Assembly: GCF_031143425.1 (NCBI RefSeq)
Contig: NC_090442.1
Location: 430,049,776 to 430,113,775 of the forward strand
Direction of reading: 5' to 3'
DNA length: 64,000 bases
DNA from: Pleurodeles waltl
Lineage: Eukaryota; Chordata; Amphibia; Caudata; Salamandridae
This document shows, one piece after another, positions 22,900 through 34,330 of this stretch (its first letter is position 1; each line of letters starts with the position of its first letter). Position numbers and translations under genes: made by a program. A model generated the notes under the pieces. That model was not told the DNA's origin. It worked only from the letters and a program-made list of their open reading frames with translations, and did not search any database.

Positions 22900-23761
22900 G
22901 GCCTCCGCATTTTTCTTAAACTCACATGGAGAACCAGCCATTACCTGGGAGGATTAGAGAGATGGCTTTGAGGCACATGTCTTGGCTGAGGGAGGAGATA
23001 TTTTCACTGCATCCAGGCACTTGGCAATGCTTAAGCTTTGTCTAGGAGCTGAGGGAAGGTGCATTTTACAGTATCTTCTACCCATTGTAGAAGAGGAAGA
23101 AGAGGATTTGGACTAATTCAATGTGGCAATGCAACAATTGAATCTGAATTTTGGTAAAAAGAAAAATGGAGAGATTCACATTTTTTAAGAGGAGCCAACA
23201 TCCAGGAGAGTCAGTAGAGAGTTATGTGACTGGATTGAGAAGTCTTGCATCAACTTGCAATTACAAAAACTTTCACGATGAAATGGTGAGGGACCAGTCG
23301 GTTTTGAAAGTAAATAACAAAAAAGTGCAGGAAAACTTTTGAACACAGAAGGTTTGAACTTACAGATGGCCATTGATATGAGGAAAAGGGCCAAAATAAC
23401 TGATGAAGGTTTGATAGAGTTGCCTTCGTCAGCTGGGACAGTTGATTCTGTTCAATCTGAGACTGACAAGTCAAGAGGGGCACAGTTGGCCAGTGAATCC
23501 ACAGAAGTCAATGAGAGGAGCATTGTGACTTGCTTTAAGTGTGGAATGACGGGTTATTTGGTAACTGACAGTTATTGCCCTGCTATATGTCAAATGTGTA
23601 GGAAGTGTAAGTCTAAGGGACATTTTGGAAGGGTATGCAAAGGAAAACAGAGTATCATGAAGAAACCCAAAGGTCCTATCAATTTGGAGGGAACTTATGT
23701 GCATGAGGCAGAGGATCAACAGGTCATCTTACAAGCACTACATGTAGGAAGTGTAAATTAA
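22900..23761 (+). pseudogene. Gypsy Gag remnant with CCHC-type zinc knuckle region
   Basis: From about 23150 the reading resembles retrotransposon Gag (FFKRSQHPGESVESYVTGLRSLA), followed by a stop near 23341 and a 140-codon frame to 23761. That frame holds CFKCGMTGY and CRKCKSKGHFGRVCKGK, a knuckle-type nucleic-acid-binding motif. At least two frame breaks separate the parts. Confidence 0.65.
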
Positions 23762-24010
23762 GATGGTCCATATTGTGCTATCCAAATTGATGGTGTGAAT
23801 GTGAGCGTAACGGCTGATTCGGGGGCTAGGTACACGTTGATGGGGGAAAAGTACATGTGCAACTTTCCTAGCCATGAAATGAAACCTCCTGATGTGGCCT
23901 ATGGAAATAGACCTATTGATTTGCTGGGGTGCATAGAGGCCAAATTGGAGTTTCAAGAGTTTGCTTTATTGGCCAAGGTATATTTGTTGAAGATGATGCC
24001 TCTCTCTTAG
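23762..24010 (+). pseudogene. Retroviral-type aspartic protease remnant
   Basis: Contains TADSGARYTLM, matching the DSGA active-site signature of retrotransposon pepsin-like proteases, followed by a beta-rich segment ending at a stop at 24010. It is preceded by the Gag frame and followed by RT, as expected in a Gypsy polyprotein. Confidence 0.55.
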
Positions 24011-24059
24011 GATGTCCGCAGCAGAGAGATTTGGAAAAATGACTTGATCCCAATCATCC

Positions 24060-25362
24060 AGGTCAGGTGCTGGGGGTACAATCTGACATAGGGGCTGTGA
24101 GGCAATCAACCATCATGGAAGAGTTTCCACAAGTATTTAAGAATGGTCTGGGAACATTGAAGGGGTTTCTTGCATTACATTATTTTAAAGCATGGAGCAA
24201 TAACCAGAGCTCACAAGCCACATCCTGTCCCAATTGTTGTGAAAGAGCCTTTGTGTGATGAGTTGTCGAAATTGTGGAAGGAATGGGTAGTTGAAAAAAT
24301 TGAGGTACCAAAATGGCTGGCCCCTTTTGTGATCGCGAAGAAAAGCAATGGTGAGTTGCGTCTATGCAACCTGAATGTGGCTATATGGATGGATAGGCAC
24401 CCTTTGCCCAACATAGAAGAGATGTTGACTACTCTTAAAGGGGCAAGGATGTTTTCCACAATGAACTTGTCATCTGTCTATCACCAGATAGTGCTGCATC
24501 CGGAGTCTCATGCTTTGACATCTTTTGTTTTCTTTTGAGGGTGGGTACTGATTCATACATATGCCTTTTTTTATCTTTGGCATCTGTCATGTTCCAGAGA
24601 GCCAAAGGTATACCAGGTGTCACTTATTTCCAGGACAATACTCTGGTGTTTGGTGTTGACCAAACTGACCATAACCAGATTCTAAGAACTGTACTCAGGA
24701 TTTTACAGGTGTGGACTGACCATCAATCAGGAAAAGTGCAAGTTTGGACTTGGAAGACTACAATAGTACTTTGCCTAAAATTAAGTAACTGTCTACAATT
24801 GAAAAAAATGCCTTCCCCTGGGAATAAAGATCAGCTCAGGTTCTTTTTGGGATTAGCTGAGTACTTCTCAATATTTATTCCTATGTTTGATGATAATACC
24901 AAGTGAATGCAGTAGCTCATGTGCAAGAATGAATGTTTTGTATGGGGCGAAGAGTGTGAGAGTGAGTTCAGGGGGTTGAACAAAGAAATTGCACCTGAAC
25001 CTGCTGTGAAACTTTTTTACTCTCAGGATCTGACCATTAGTCATACCAATGCCAGTTCAATGGGGTTGGGTGCTGTGTTAATGCAAGGCAGAAATGGAAA
25101 AGAAGTAAACCAGGCATATGCATCCAGGCCTCTGAGAGAAGCAGAGAAAAACGTCTCCACCATTGAGAAGGAAGGGACCAGCTCTAGCTCAATTTCCACC
25201 CCAAAGTATCAGAACCTTAGCCTCCATATTGGAATATTTGTGTGCCAGGATATAGTGCTATTACCACCCCGAAAAGGGGCCACTAGACATTTGTTCAAAT
25301 TAAATTTGAGCTTGAAGCCTCTTTATATATTGCTAATATCTGGGTGCATTGATGCCCCGTAA
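24060..25362 (+). pseudogene. Gypsy reverse transcriptase / RNase H remnant
   Basis: In pieces: EEFPQVFKNGLGTL; KWLAPFVIAKKSNGELRLCN; HPLPNIEEMLTTLKGARMFS with NLSSVYHQI; then VTYFQDNTLVF, where the catalytic YxDD box reads YFQDN and has lost the second Asp. The RNase H part (24919-25362) has SHTNASSMGLGAVLMQ and ASRPLREAEKN; the usual first Asp of RNase H reads as Asn. Stops and shifts near 24258, 24538 and 24906 confirm inactivity. Confidence 0.65.
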
Positions 25363-25391
25363 GATGAGACTGCACAAAGCATAGGAGAACA

Positions 25392-25970
25392 TCATCTGCA
25401 TTGAGAGCTATCCTCTCCTCTAACATTTCCTCCCATTTCCAGCTGGTTGCATTGCATCAAACATGCAAGGTGTTCAATGGCCAGAGCACAAAGGATTGGG
25501 CATAAGGGGCACTTCTGTCGGGTTCCCCTATGAATGAGGATGGTGTCCAATAATACTTCATTCACTAACACCCATGCTAAGGCTTCTGAGTAAAGATGCT
25601 GGGTGTATTTACAGAATAAGTGATCAAAACCCATAACCTTGAAGACCATATAGAGAGAGAATCATTCATTGGAATCTAAGGCTTTCTCAAAATTCAACTG
25701 TAGCCAAGCAAGCGCAACCCAAAGGTGTCAGAAACAATGTTGGGTGATACGAACCAGCATAAAATCACATTGGTCTGGATGGATTAGGACGGGGCGAACC
25801 TGCTGGAGCCTGTTAACCAGGATTTTAGCAAATATGTTGATCCCTGTGTGTATAAGGGAAATGGTTCTATATGCCTCACACCCGGTGGCAAGTGGATTAG
25901 ATTTAGGAATCACCATAGTATCTATTTCTGGAGGACTGCCCCCCTCAATTGCCTCAGAATAGGGGTGGGG
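25392..25970 (-). pseudogene. LINE ORF2 reverse transcriptase remnant
   Basis: Reads MVIPKSNPLATGCEAYRTIS, then ILVNRLQQVRPVLIHPDQ (the SYRPISL...ANRL...HPDQ block of L1-type RT). After a frame break comes YSEALAWVLVNEVLLDTILI and RGTRQKCPLCPILCALAIE, the GxRQGCPLSP block. The catalytic FADD box is not included. Confidence 0.65.
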
Positions 25971-26203
25971 ATTGAGAGTGTTATGTAATGCAACACCACA
26001 AAAAAATAATAATGGACAGAGTGTTGAAACTTTTCAAACACTCGGCCCCAGTCACAGATTTGGGTTTAATCCATCATTATTTTGCTCGCGATGTCACCTC
26101 GGTTGTTACAGGCCATACGCAAATCAGTCTTGACCGTGCTCTTAATGGGAACAGTCCAGCCTGAATTGCCAAGCGAGGTCTTCCCTGGAACAAAAACAGG
26201 CAT

Positions 26204-26243
26204 CCAGGGACTGGTTTCAGGTTCTCATTCCTTATCAGCCAAG
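26204..26243 (-). ncRNA. Hammerhead ribozyme motif, unit 1 (G8 lost)
   Basis: Read on the minus strand: stem I strand CTTGG, conserved box CTGATAA (canonical CTGATGA), a 13-nt weak stem II, GAAA intact, a minimal stem III (CCAG), GTC cleavage triplet, and stem I return CCTGG. The G at the G8 position is A. Stem I has one mismatch and a wobble. From what is known of hammerheads, loss of G8 should abolish or greatly reduce cleavage. Confidence 0.72.
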
Positions 26244-26444
26244 CTAGCTTGAAATCAATGGTGCTGTGTGCAAGGGACCCACATGTAGGCATACCCTAGC
26301 CACTTAGGGTGTACAAAGCAACACCACAAAGTAAAATGTTGGATGGAGTGTTGAAGCTTTTCAAACACTCACCCCCAGTCACAGATCAGGTATTAATCCA
26401 TCATTATTTTTCTTGCCACGTCACCCCAGTTTGTACCCACCTAT

Positions 26445-26452
26445 ATGCAAAT
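26445..26452. promoter_or_regulatory. Octamer box of the Satellite 2-like unit
   Basis: ATGCAAAT, the octamer used as distal element of snRNA-type promoters. The counterpart in unit 1 (26117-26124) reads ACGCAAAT. On the minus strand the intact box lies about 210 bp upstream of the hammerhead of unit 1, near the usual distance for a distal sequence element. No proximal element could be assigned by eye. Confidence 0.5.
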
Positions 26453-26532
26453 CAGTCTTGACCCTGCTCGCCGTGGGAACAGTCGTGCCTGAACTGCCAA
26501 GCCAGGTCCTCCTTGGACCAGAAAAAAAGCAT

Positions 26533-26572
26533 CCTGGGACCGGTTTTGGGGTATCACCCCTCATCAGCCAGG
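26533..26572 (-). ncRNA. Hammerhead ribozyme motif, unit 2 (G12 lost)
   Basis: Read on the minus strand: stem I CCTGG, CTGATGA intact, stem II GGGGT-GAT-ACCCC (5 bp), AAAA where GAAA is canonical, very short stem III, GTC, and stem I return CCAGG (perfect 5 bp). Length is 40 nt, as in unit 1, exactly 329 bp away. The only core defect is G12 to A. The other unit has the complementary intact box. Confidence 0.75.
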
Positions 26573-26679
26573 CTAGCTTCAATCCTGTGGTGCAGCAAGC
26601 AAGGGACCCACATCTGGGCATATGCTAGCCATGTAAGGCGAACATAGCAACACCACAAAATAAAATGATGGAGGCGTAA

Positions 26680-27115
26680 TATGGAATGTGCAGTAGTATT
26701 CAAGGAGGAAACTGTATGGGCCCAGTGTCTTGCCCACATTCATATCTTGTATTTGTGTGTCTATTTCTTCTATGCTTGTAAAGGAATCAAGACTAACGCT
26801 GATAGATGTTGAAAATAACCACATGGGATTGTCTTTTAGTATGTTTCTAGAATGATCAGTTATGGCATGTGGATGGGAGGTGTAGGGTTGATGGTAATGC
26901 ACAACAAATGTTTCAGCTATTTCCCCGGTAGCATGCTTCATTTGTCCCGAGGAGTCGTAGACTCCAGGGACTGCCTGGGTTGGTATATCTCTGGTGGCTG
27001 ACCAATAGAGTAATTTCCCTGTTTCATTGTCATATTCATAGATATTGCAGACCAATGCCCTCCAGTGTTGTTGAGCTTCTTTCAAGGCTAATTGCTTTCG
27101 TTTGACTCTGGCCAT
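26680..27115 (-). pseudogene. LINE ORF2 linker and first RT block
   Basis: A continuous frame holds an AxVKRKQLALKEAQQ helix, GKLLYWSATRD, a D..G.......IAETFVVHY segment and GKTLGPYSFLLEYYCTF, the block that opens the L1-type RT domain. The frame then runs into the Satellite 2-like unit near 26660. A second partial copy of its start lies at 27980-28050. Confidence 0.6.
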
Positions 27116-27599
27116 TGTTAGGAGTCAAACACAAACAGTACATTACTTCCCTTATTCCCTACTCTCCCACCCCATACTTCCAACCGTTGCAGCATCTGTC
27201 ACCTCGACTTCAAACTCCATTGTAACTGTTTGAAAATCTTTACTTGTTGTGGGTATTATGGGTATTAGAGGTAGCCCTCTTCCAAAGCAGGATATTCACC
27301 AGTTCTGCCACTGGCTATAAGTGTCATTGTATAGGACTATAATTCATAGCACATCTAGTCTCCTTCAAGGTGGGTGACCCACACCTCCTGCCACCATTCC
27401 CCTGGGAGTTCAGTGTCAGAACAAGAATCCCACCCATGATCAGGTACACTGTCCAACTGTTCCTGTTCAAATAGGATATCAGGATCTTGTGCTCCATGAC
27501 TCTGCGCAAGCTCGGCATCAGAGGAGGCTAGGGAGGCACAAGCACTTCTCAGGCGTTTTTGGGAACTTGTACTGTGACATGCATCAGTTTCCCAGTCCA

Positions 27600-27925
27600 C
27601 TAGGTTGGTCACGGGTGGGAATTGGAAGGATCTCCATTGCGGGGCACAAAGCCCTGCAAGATCTTCCATTCTGTTGCCCACTCAGAAGGCGCAGTACGGG
27701 AGTCAAAGAAATATGAATGGTCTTGGTCTAAAACATTGAGTCTGGTCATGAACAGCAATATATATCTGCGTTTCAAGGCCCAAACTTCCTTAAATGATTT
27801 CTGATGACTTTTAACTGCTTTACTGTAGTGAGAAAGGCAATAATATGGTATAATGGGAACTTCCAATTGTGCATGCGTCTTGGAGGATTGAGTATCTCTC
27901 CTAGTAGTTGAGTATCTGGACATCA
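27600..27925 (-). pseudogene. LINE ORF1 C-terminal domain remnant
   Basis: The 104-codon minus frame reads AQLEVPIIPYYCLSHYSKA then KEVWALKRRYILLFMTRLNV and SYFFDSRTAPSEWATE. This matches the usual layout of the L1/Tx1 ORF1 C-terminal domain. It is preceded by LRRILMSRYST, a typical ORF1 linker. Confidence 0.55.
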
Positions 27926-28345
27926 GTATTCGCCGGAGGTCACTCAGTGGTGGACACTGTGCTAAGGATCAATGAAATCCCTCAATCTCGGTGTTGTTGG
28001 GCTTCTTCCAAGGCTAATTGATTTAGTTTGGCACTGGACATTGTTAGGAGTTAGTAATGGTCTTTCTGATTCACTCTGGACGGAATTGTTCTAAGCTTCG
28101 AGTCTGGGATTCCAGCTCTGTTACCTTAGAAAGTTTATCATGCACCCTCTGACGCACCCAGGGATTTCTCTTGCTCCGTGGATTCCCACTAGGTAAAGGT
28201 TTTTATGGTGCGATCCTTTTCCAGCATCTTCATGCACACAATTCAAGGGTGGTTGATGCTTGCAGGAGTTTAGAAACACTAGCCTTCAAAATGGCCACTT
28301 CTTCCTCCAGTGTAGAGATTTGTGTTGCCCTGGTGACCACATTTC

Positions 28346-29985
28346 AGAGGTCTTTCTTTTCTCACCTCTCCAATCTTGGTTTTCACAGATTCTCGGGGTG
28401 GGGAGTTTGATTTCCTGCAGTAAAGTATGTGTCTCATTGGATTCCAAAGGGGGCAGAGGTGGCTCTTTCTATTATCCCACCTGGTCCAGAGTGGAGGACC
28501 GCAAATTTGTCAATGTTGGATAGGGCATGTTTGCTCTTCCCAATTGTGGCCCTTCAGGGATGCACTAGAAAGGACAGACCCCCAAGGGTATGGTGTGGTG
28601 TGGCGTGGTGGAGCAGTCAGGGCAGAGTCTGTGCCATGCTACGTGCTGGAGGCTGCCTAAGAAAGAGCAGTATATGATTGAGTTACAGAGTTTCTGAACC
28701 TAGGGGCTCTTTGTTCGGCCCTGCACAGCTGTATACAACTGTATCCCTGCATCGCCGTTATGGAAGGCACCCCTCTTCTGGACCCAAGTTTGGGTTCAGA
28801 AGGCAAGCAGGATAGTCTCTGTGGGACTACCTTATCATTCACTTCAGGGCAATAGAGGGTCAGGAAAATTGCCTGCCTTGCACACCCTCACATGCTAACG
28901 GAGGGTCTGCGTTGAACCTCTTTCTGTTCTGGCACTGTCTGTCAAGCCCAACTCACCACAAGGCTCAGCAGTGCCATCTCTTGGCCCAGATCTGAGTGAT
29001 CTCAGCTTCAGGGGATGCAGGCCCCCTCCATTTGTGGCTCCAGCCAACATAAGTGCTCCTTCCAGTCAGGGGAACAGCCAGTAAGTAGGGGGCAGGTGAG
29101 ATCCATCCAAGGTCCCTTCCAACTCAGAGCAAAGCCAACTAACTAGTCATGCCCAGTGAGGCCTTCTCAGTCCTCCAACATCTCAGCCCTTCTTCTCGGC
29201 AGGCTGGCTCAAAAGGTTTGAATCACTTAGAACCAATCCCTCCACAACACCACAGGCATTGAATTCCTCCTGGCCCATGTCACACTCTCAGTGTAGGCCC
29301 CGAGAGCTGGTTCCCTGCTCCTCCCTCAGACGAGCCACCAGATCTTTTTAGGGGCGCGAAGTCTTCACCGCTGTCACACCCCAGGTTTCACCATTGCGAT
29401 GGCAGCTGTGGAACCTCCTCGGCTTTAGGCTCAGGGCCCATGCAGTTGAGTCTGCGAACTGCAGCATCTTAGGCCTGGCCTCAGAAAGGGGGTGGGATGA
29501 GTCCCACACTTCTCTGGACCCCTTCAGGTGCTTTGAGTGTACAGGATCGCACAGAGGGACAGGATGGGCTGTATTAAGTAGCAGAATCATCCTTATTACA
29601 ATGGATGATGGAGGAGACCCTGAGCAAAGTGTGCCAACCATCTTGGCTGTATCTCCCACACCTCCTCATCAAATAATATTTTTAAACAGAATGTTTGCAG
29701 ACTCTTCAGTCAAGGTTGGTGTGAAGTGGATCCCTATGTCTACATTCAACTGATGTAAAAGCGTTGTATGTGATTTTGCAGTTCTAAAAGAAAGATTCAG
29801 ATTACATGCAAAGCCAACAACCCATCAACCTCCAACTCCCCTTACCTGCCTACAGAAGTTGGGCACTACCCCTTCATCAATACAAAACAAGTAACCTGAG
29901 TGTTATATTTGACCTAAGGTAACAAGCAGGTTAAACTAGTGGTCAAGGGCTTGAACAACTAATTAAACCTAGTACATAATGTCCC
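28346..29985. other. Unassigned sequence between two LINE remnants
   Basis: Moderately GC-rich with short frames on both strands (up to 119 codons at 29394-29753). None shows a recognised domain. It could contain 5' untranslated sequence of the flanking head-to-head LINEs. Confidence 0.25.
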
Positions 29986-29989
29986 TCCA

Positions 29990-32425
29990 TGTAGAGAATT
30001 ATAAATGGATTGGGGATGGAAGGTCATTGATGCTCTTGAAGTGTGATCACATACAGACCCTAGACCCTAGACCACATTTCAGTGATCAAGACACTGTCCT
30101 ACATCTAGCCTGGGAAAAACATGCCCTGAACTTTGATGCCAATGACATTTAACTATTTCCAGACTTTACGGAGGTAGTGCAGGAGGCCAGGAGCAAATTC
30201 CTCCCATTTACGTACAAAAATGTAACAAGCTAGTATTCCATATGTCTTGCTCTACCCAGCATGACTGAGTGTCTGCATAAACATCAAGCAACATATTTTA
30301 AACTCCCGCCAGCAGGCTTTGGATTTCCTGCATAAACTACCAGACATTAGGGGCAGAAGCCATCACTTAAATGCAACTTTCAGATCAGCAGTCCCAAACC
30401 TGCACCCGATTAGCTACACAGGCAGAAATGTCTGTCTTATTCAATTATCCACTGGCACCACATGCGATAACTCCCCCACGCCCAGTTTATCCAAGATCAG
30501 ACCCTACTAATGATATACAGAGTCAGCTGGTGCTCCTGATGCACCCTGGGGATTATGTAATACCTCCACCTCAGAAGCCCTCTACTTGTCAAGGAGTACC
30601 TTGCTGAATGTCTGGATGCACACTGAAAGCTACCCCTCCAGTGTGAAAAATATTATGTTATATCCGATATGAAATATAAATGACTTTTTGATTCTCATGG
30701 TAATTTTTTAAAGGGAGGGTTTGTAGTTATGGTGGGATAGGGCCACCAGAGTGGGTGTGGGAGGGAACCAAAGGTGTGAGGACATGACACTATACCTGCA
30801 TATAGCATAACATGGCACTACAGACACACTAGAGCTAGACGGGTTGACAATACCCGATCGTTGTACATAATCACTGTCTCATTATTTCTTGAATATCCCA
30901 TCTGATGTGACTGGAACCTCCAATAACAGTTCACACACGTCCTTGGTATGTGTGACAATTCACATGCACAGCCTGAATAACTCCAGGTAATTGTCAACAA
31001 ATCACATCCTATTTAGAAAGGCACTTGGCCAGAATAGCATGATTGCAGGAGACAAATCTTGGCACATGACCCTCCCCAATCTTTACAGCAAAATGGGACT
31101 TGTTTTCACAGATTTCTTCTTATTCTGCACATGCCAGGGGTGAAGTGATCCTGATACAAAGTGGGGTACCATTCACACTACAGGGGTTCCATGTAGATGA
31201 CTAGGGCAGATATGTAATTGTATGGGGAAAGCTAGACTCACACCAACTCACTATTGTTAATTGCTATGGTCCTAACACAAACAATTCTGACTTCTTTGAG
31301 AGGCCTTGGGGAAAGATTGTGTCCACAGACCCATCCTCACTGCTTTGGGGAGGGGACTTAAATTGTACCATCAACTAACAAATAGACAGATCCTTGTCCC
31401 ACTTAGCTTCCGGGGAGCAGCCTCTCGCCATCTACAGGACATTATCATTGAACATGATCTAATTGACATTTGGTGGACCTGTCACCCCTTTGACAGGGAG
31501 GATACATACAATTCAGGGGTGCATGGTGGGTGGTCGAGGCTTTACGTCTGGTTAGTGTCCAGGGGAGTGGAAACTTGGGTGCTCAGGGTCGTACACCTGG
31601 TGCACACTTTCTCTGATCATTCTGAAGTCATGGTAGAACTAGCAGCTAGGAGCCCTACTAGATCTAAGCTGGGGCCTCTCTCCAAACACCCTGTTAGACC
31701 TTCTATTTGCAGGGGAACTTCACCAGGAAAATAAATTATTTTTATGACGGAACCAAGTGTTGAATCAATCTGTACAGGATTGGAGGCCTTCAAAGTCACT
31801 ATGAGCCAAAAGAAGGTGAGTTCTGCCTACACTTCAAAACCATCCCTTCCTTTTGGAGAGGGAACTGAAGCACCTGGAAATGCAGCAAACAGCCGGTTCT
31901 GACCCATCAATAGTGAGCCAGTTATGGATGAAACTGAGAACAAGTTCAGTTTTGAGGGAAAATGCAGAGGTGAAAGCATATGGAGAAGGGGAAAGACCAG
32001 CCAAAACATTGGCCGCCATGGTTAAGTGACCCTGAGCAGCTAATGACATGCTCAGTATTCGGAATCCACAGGTACATATACATGCATATACTTTCTTCAT
32101 TCTGAAGACAATTACCATGTTCTTCAGATCTTTATACACATTCCGTGTTGCACTGGTACAGGTGAAACCATACTTGGAGGATGTATCCTTGGTATGACTG
32201 AATAAGACCCACAGAATTTTATTGAATCAGGCATTCACCACGGATAAGATTCTTGAGGTAATAAGTAGATTCCTGGCTGGGATAGATGGGCTCCTAACAG
32301 AATTCTGTAAGAAACATGCTGGCCCCCTGGCTCCAGACTTTTTGCAATGTTTGAGGAGGCACACCCTACAGGGCAAGGGCTCGAAAAATCTGCCGGACCA
32401 CTTGCTATTGTGTGTCATATTTTAT
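29990..32425 (+). mobile_element. Third L1/Tx1-type LINE remnant (plus strand)
   Basis: Translation across stops gives the ORF1 C-terminal domain (FSDQDTVLHLAWEKHALNF near 30080, then VQEARSKFLP near 30175), an apurinic-type endonuclease (about 30950-31720) and the start of RT (32222-32420, KILEVISRFLAGIDGLLTEF). It ends abruptly near 32425 in mid-RT. Its 5' side faces the 5' side of the minus-strand remnant at 25.4-28.3 kb. Confidence 0.6.
30950..31735 (+). pseudogene. LINE endonuclease domain remnant
   Basis: Contains LQETN (metal-binding Glu block) near 31045, GEVILIQSGVPFTLQGF, GRYVIVWGKL, VNCYGPNTNN, GGDLNCTIN and a terminal SDHSEVMVEL that carries the catalytic Asp-His pair. These are the ordered motifs of LINE endonucleases that nick target DNA to prime reverse transcription. 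An in-frame stop (after HVDD) and frame changes disable it. Confidence 0.65.
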
Positions 32426-34330
32426 CAGGTCGAGCTATTTTTAGGACTTAGTCATCCCTTCAGGCAAGTTGACACAGAACAGGTGTTCTCTTCAGTCAGA
32501 AAGTGGAGGTGCAATAAAAAACTCCTTTATATCTTGTTCTTGTATGTCACATTTGCTCTGTGTCCACAGACAGAGGTCAAAAGTCAGTTTGTCATACAAT
32601 TAGTTTTCCTTCTGACTGCAGAGTTTCAGGACTTTGTAAGATGAACTGTGTGATCTGCTGTTTAGAGTGTAAAATAAAAGGATACATGGTGTGAGGTTTT
32701 CCCTAACACACAACATTTAAATGATTAAGTCAACTATACAAACATTAAAAAATATATTTCAGTAGTTGGAAAGCCCATTTTTTGTATTTCTGTGTGATGA
32801 AAAACATATTTTAGTAGGATGAAAACAAATCAGAATACTTTGCATGTTGATGCAAAGGATATGTTTTCTAAAACCCAATTTTGCAAATTGTTAATACACT
32901 ATATAGTTTTATCAGTAAAGCTGCAAGTTAGTGGAAAGTTTTTTGGACATTTCTTGGAAATTTACTGTGTGTAGATGACAATATGCTACCACATCTTTGT
33001 TTAGTAATATATTTATTAAAAGTGAGTGTTGAAACAAACTGAGAAACATTCCTGCCCTGATGGCAATGCTGTTGGTAAACTAAAATTAGGTCATGGATCA
33101 TGTGTCCCCAATATGTGGACTAGATTCTTGTGATACATGCAGCAAACTTTAGTCTTCTTAAACAAGAGTTTTCTTGTACTGCAAAAATGCTGTGTTCACA
33201 TATTTGAAGGTGCAATCATAAGTGAGAATGAAGAAAAAGGCGACTCTGTAAACTATTTGCCTAGGAAACACAACTTGAGACCCGTTTATGGGTAAAGTGC
33301 ATTACATTTAAGTTGAGTAGATTACTTAAGTTACTCGACCTGCAGGTCCAGTGACATTTTTATGATTTTGCAAGGGCTGATCTATGGTTCCTATGTATCA
33401 AGTAAGACTGTGTTTCTGGTCAACATTATCATCAGGTTATATGGACTCAGTCAGCCTATACCATCATAATATGTTGACACTTTTCCTAGCTAGCTCACAG
33501 TGCTACATCTGAACCCCTAAACATACCAGGGTAACAGATGGTATCTCCAATCCCAAATGTGACTACTCAGATTCCCATGCAAATGATGGCAACAGAGCTA
33601 CTCTTTTATTGTCACTCTGCGTATCCAAGGTAAGACACAAGAAAGATACAAAAATGTCTTATCAAACAATTATTGCAACAATCGTATATTCTTGCATATA
33701 AGACATGGGGTTGCTATTCGTAGGCAAACGAGACAAAGCGTAGTACCCAGCATTACAAAAATGGGTAAGAATATAAACAGTTCAACTATGATAATGTTAT
33801 TGTGTTGGTATACTCCTATCTGGTACTACCTACACTATTAAGAGCACAGAGGAAGTACCCTCTGCCAGATCAATAGAGATAGCCTAACCCCCCATACCTG
33901 GATAAGTTGTACTGGGAAACCAGAAAGCCGGATATGGTGTATCGCAAGCTATTATCATTTGCAGGATGGAGGTCAGAGTCAGCAGGGTTGCATCTCAGCC
34001 ACAGTGCAACGAGTTCCAGGATAATCCTAGATGAAGTGCTCTTCTGCTGAATGTAGCACAGAAGTAGTTTTATAACTAAAGCACCATTCATATTGCACTG
34101 TGTTAGAGGTGTGGAGCTAATGTGATGATATGTCTGCAGGTGAAGAGCTGTCTCCAACAGACAATCATAATACTAGGGCATTGCGTTCTATGTGACTAGC
34201 TTTTTATGGAGTGTACAGACTGCATTGTATCAACCCTTAGAAGATACAGTCTGCTTGTGCAATGATTTACCAGTAAAATATCACATGAGTGAAACGCCAA
34301 ATACAATTCACTATCAGAAGGAAACTGTGG
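32426..34330. other. Unassigned AT-rich sequence
   Basis: No protein or repeat family recognised. Short frames lack domains. It is at least partly ancient repeat by composition, but I cannot name one. Confidence 0.25.

Larger units (their letters stand above)
22030..25362 (+). mobile_element. Degenerate Ty3/Gypsy-type LTR retrotransposon
   Basis: Gag, protease, reverse transcriptase and RNase H remnants follow in canonical Ty3/Gypsy order in the plus direction. A probable 5' LTR end lies at about 22030-22315, with AATAAAGCACTTACTT as polyadenylation signal near 22223 and an ...AACA-like end near 22310. Sequence homology stops at about 25362 and the integrase and 3' LTR are not seen; an L1-type remnant in the opposite orientation begins there. 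It is unrelated to the 2.1-kb LTR family in the window. Confidence 0.7.
25990..26662 (-). repeat. Satellite 2-like ~329-bp tandem dimer with hammerhead motifs
   Basis: Units begin at GCAACACCACA: 25990, 26318 and a third partial start at 26647 (spacings 328 and 329 bp). Each unit carries on the minus strand a 40-nt hammerhead-like motif, and each has an octamer-like ATGCAAAT box. Newt Satellite 2 is known as a ~330-bp tandem repeat whose transcripts self-cleave through a hammerhead and whose promoter is snRNA-like with an octamer. Period, ribozyme fold and promoter element all agree. The dimer sits inside LINE RT sequence that resumes on both sides, so it behaves as an inserted short array. 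Confidence 0.8.
25370..28345 (-). mobile_element. Rearranged L1/Tx1-type LINE remnant (minus strand)
   Basis: Minus-strand translation gives an ORF1 coiled coil (about 28345-28110), a small ORF2 piece (28050-27980), the ORF1 C-terminal domain (about 27925-27600), ORF2 linker and start of RT (27115-26680), the Satellite 2-like dimer, then further RT blocks (25970-25390). The order is not that of one intact LINE and the endonuclease is missing, so this is a deleted and duplicated remnant or a merger of two copies. Confidence 0.6.
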
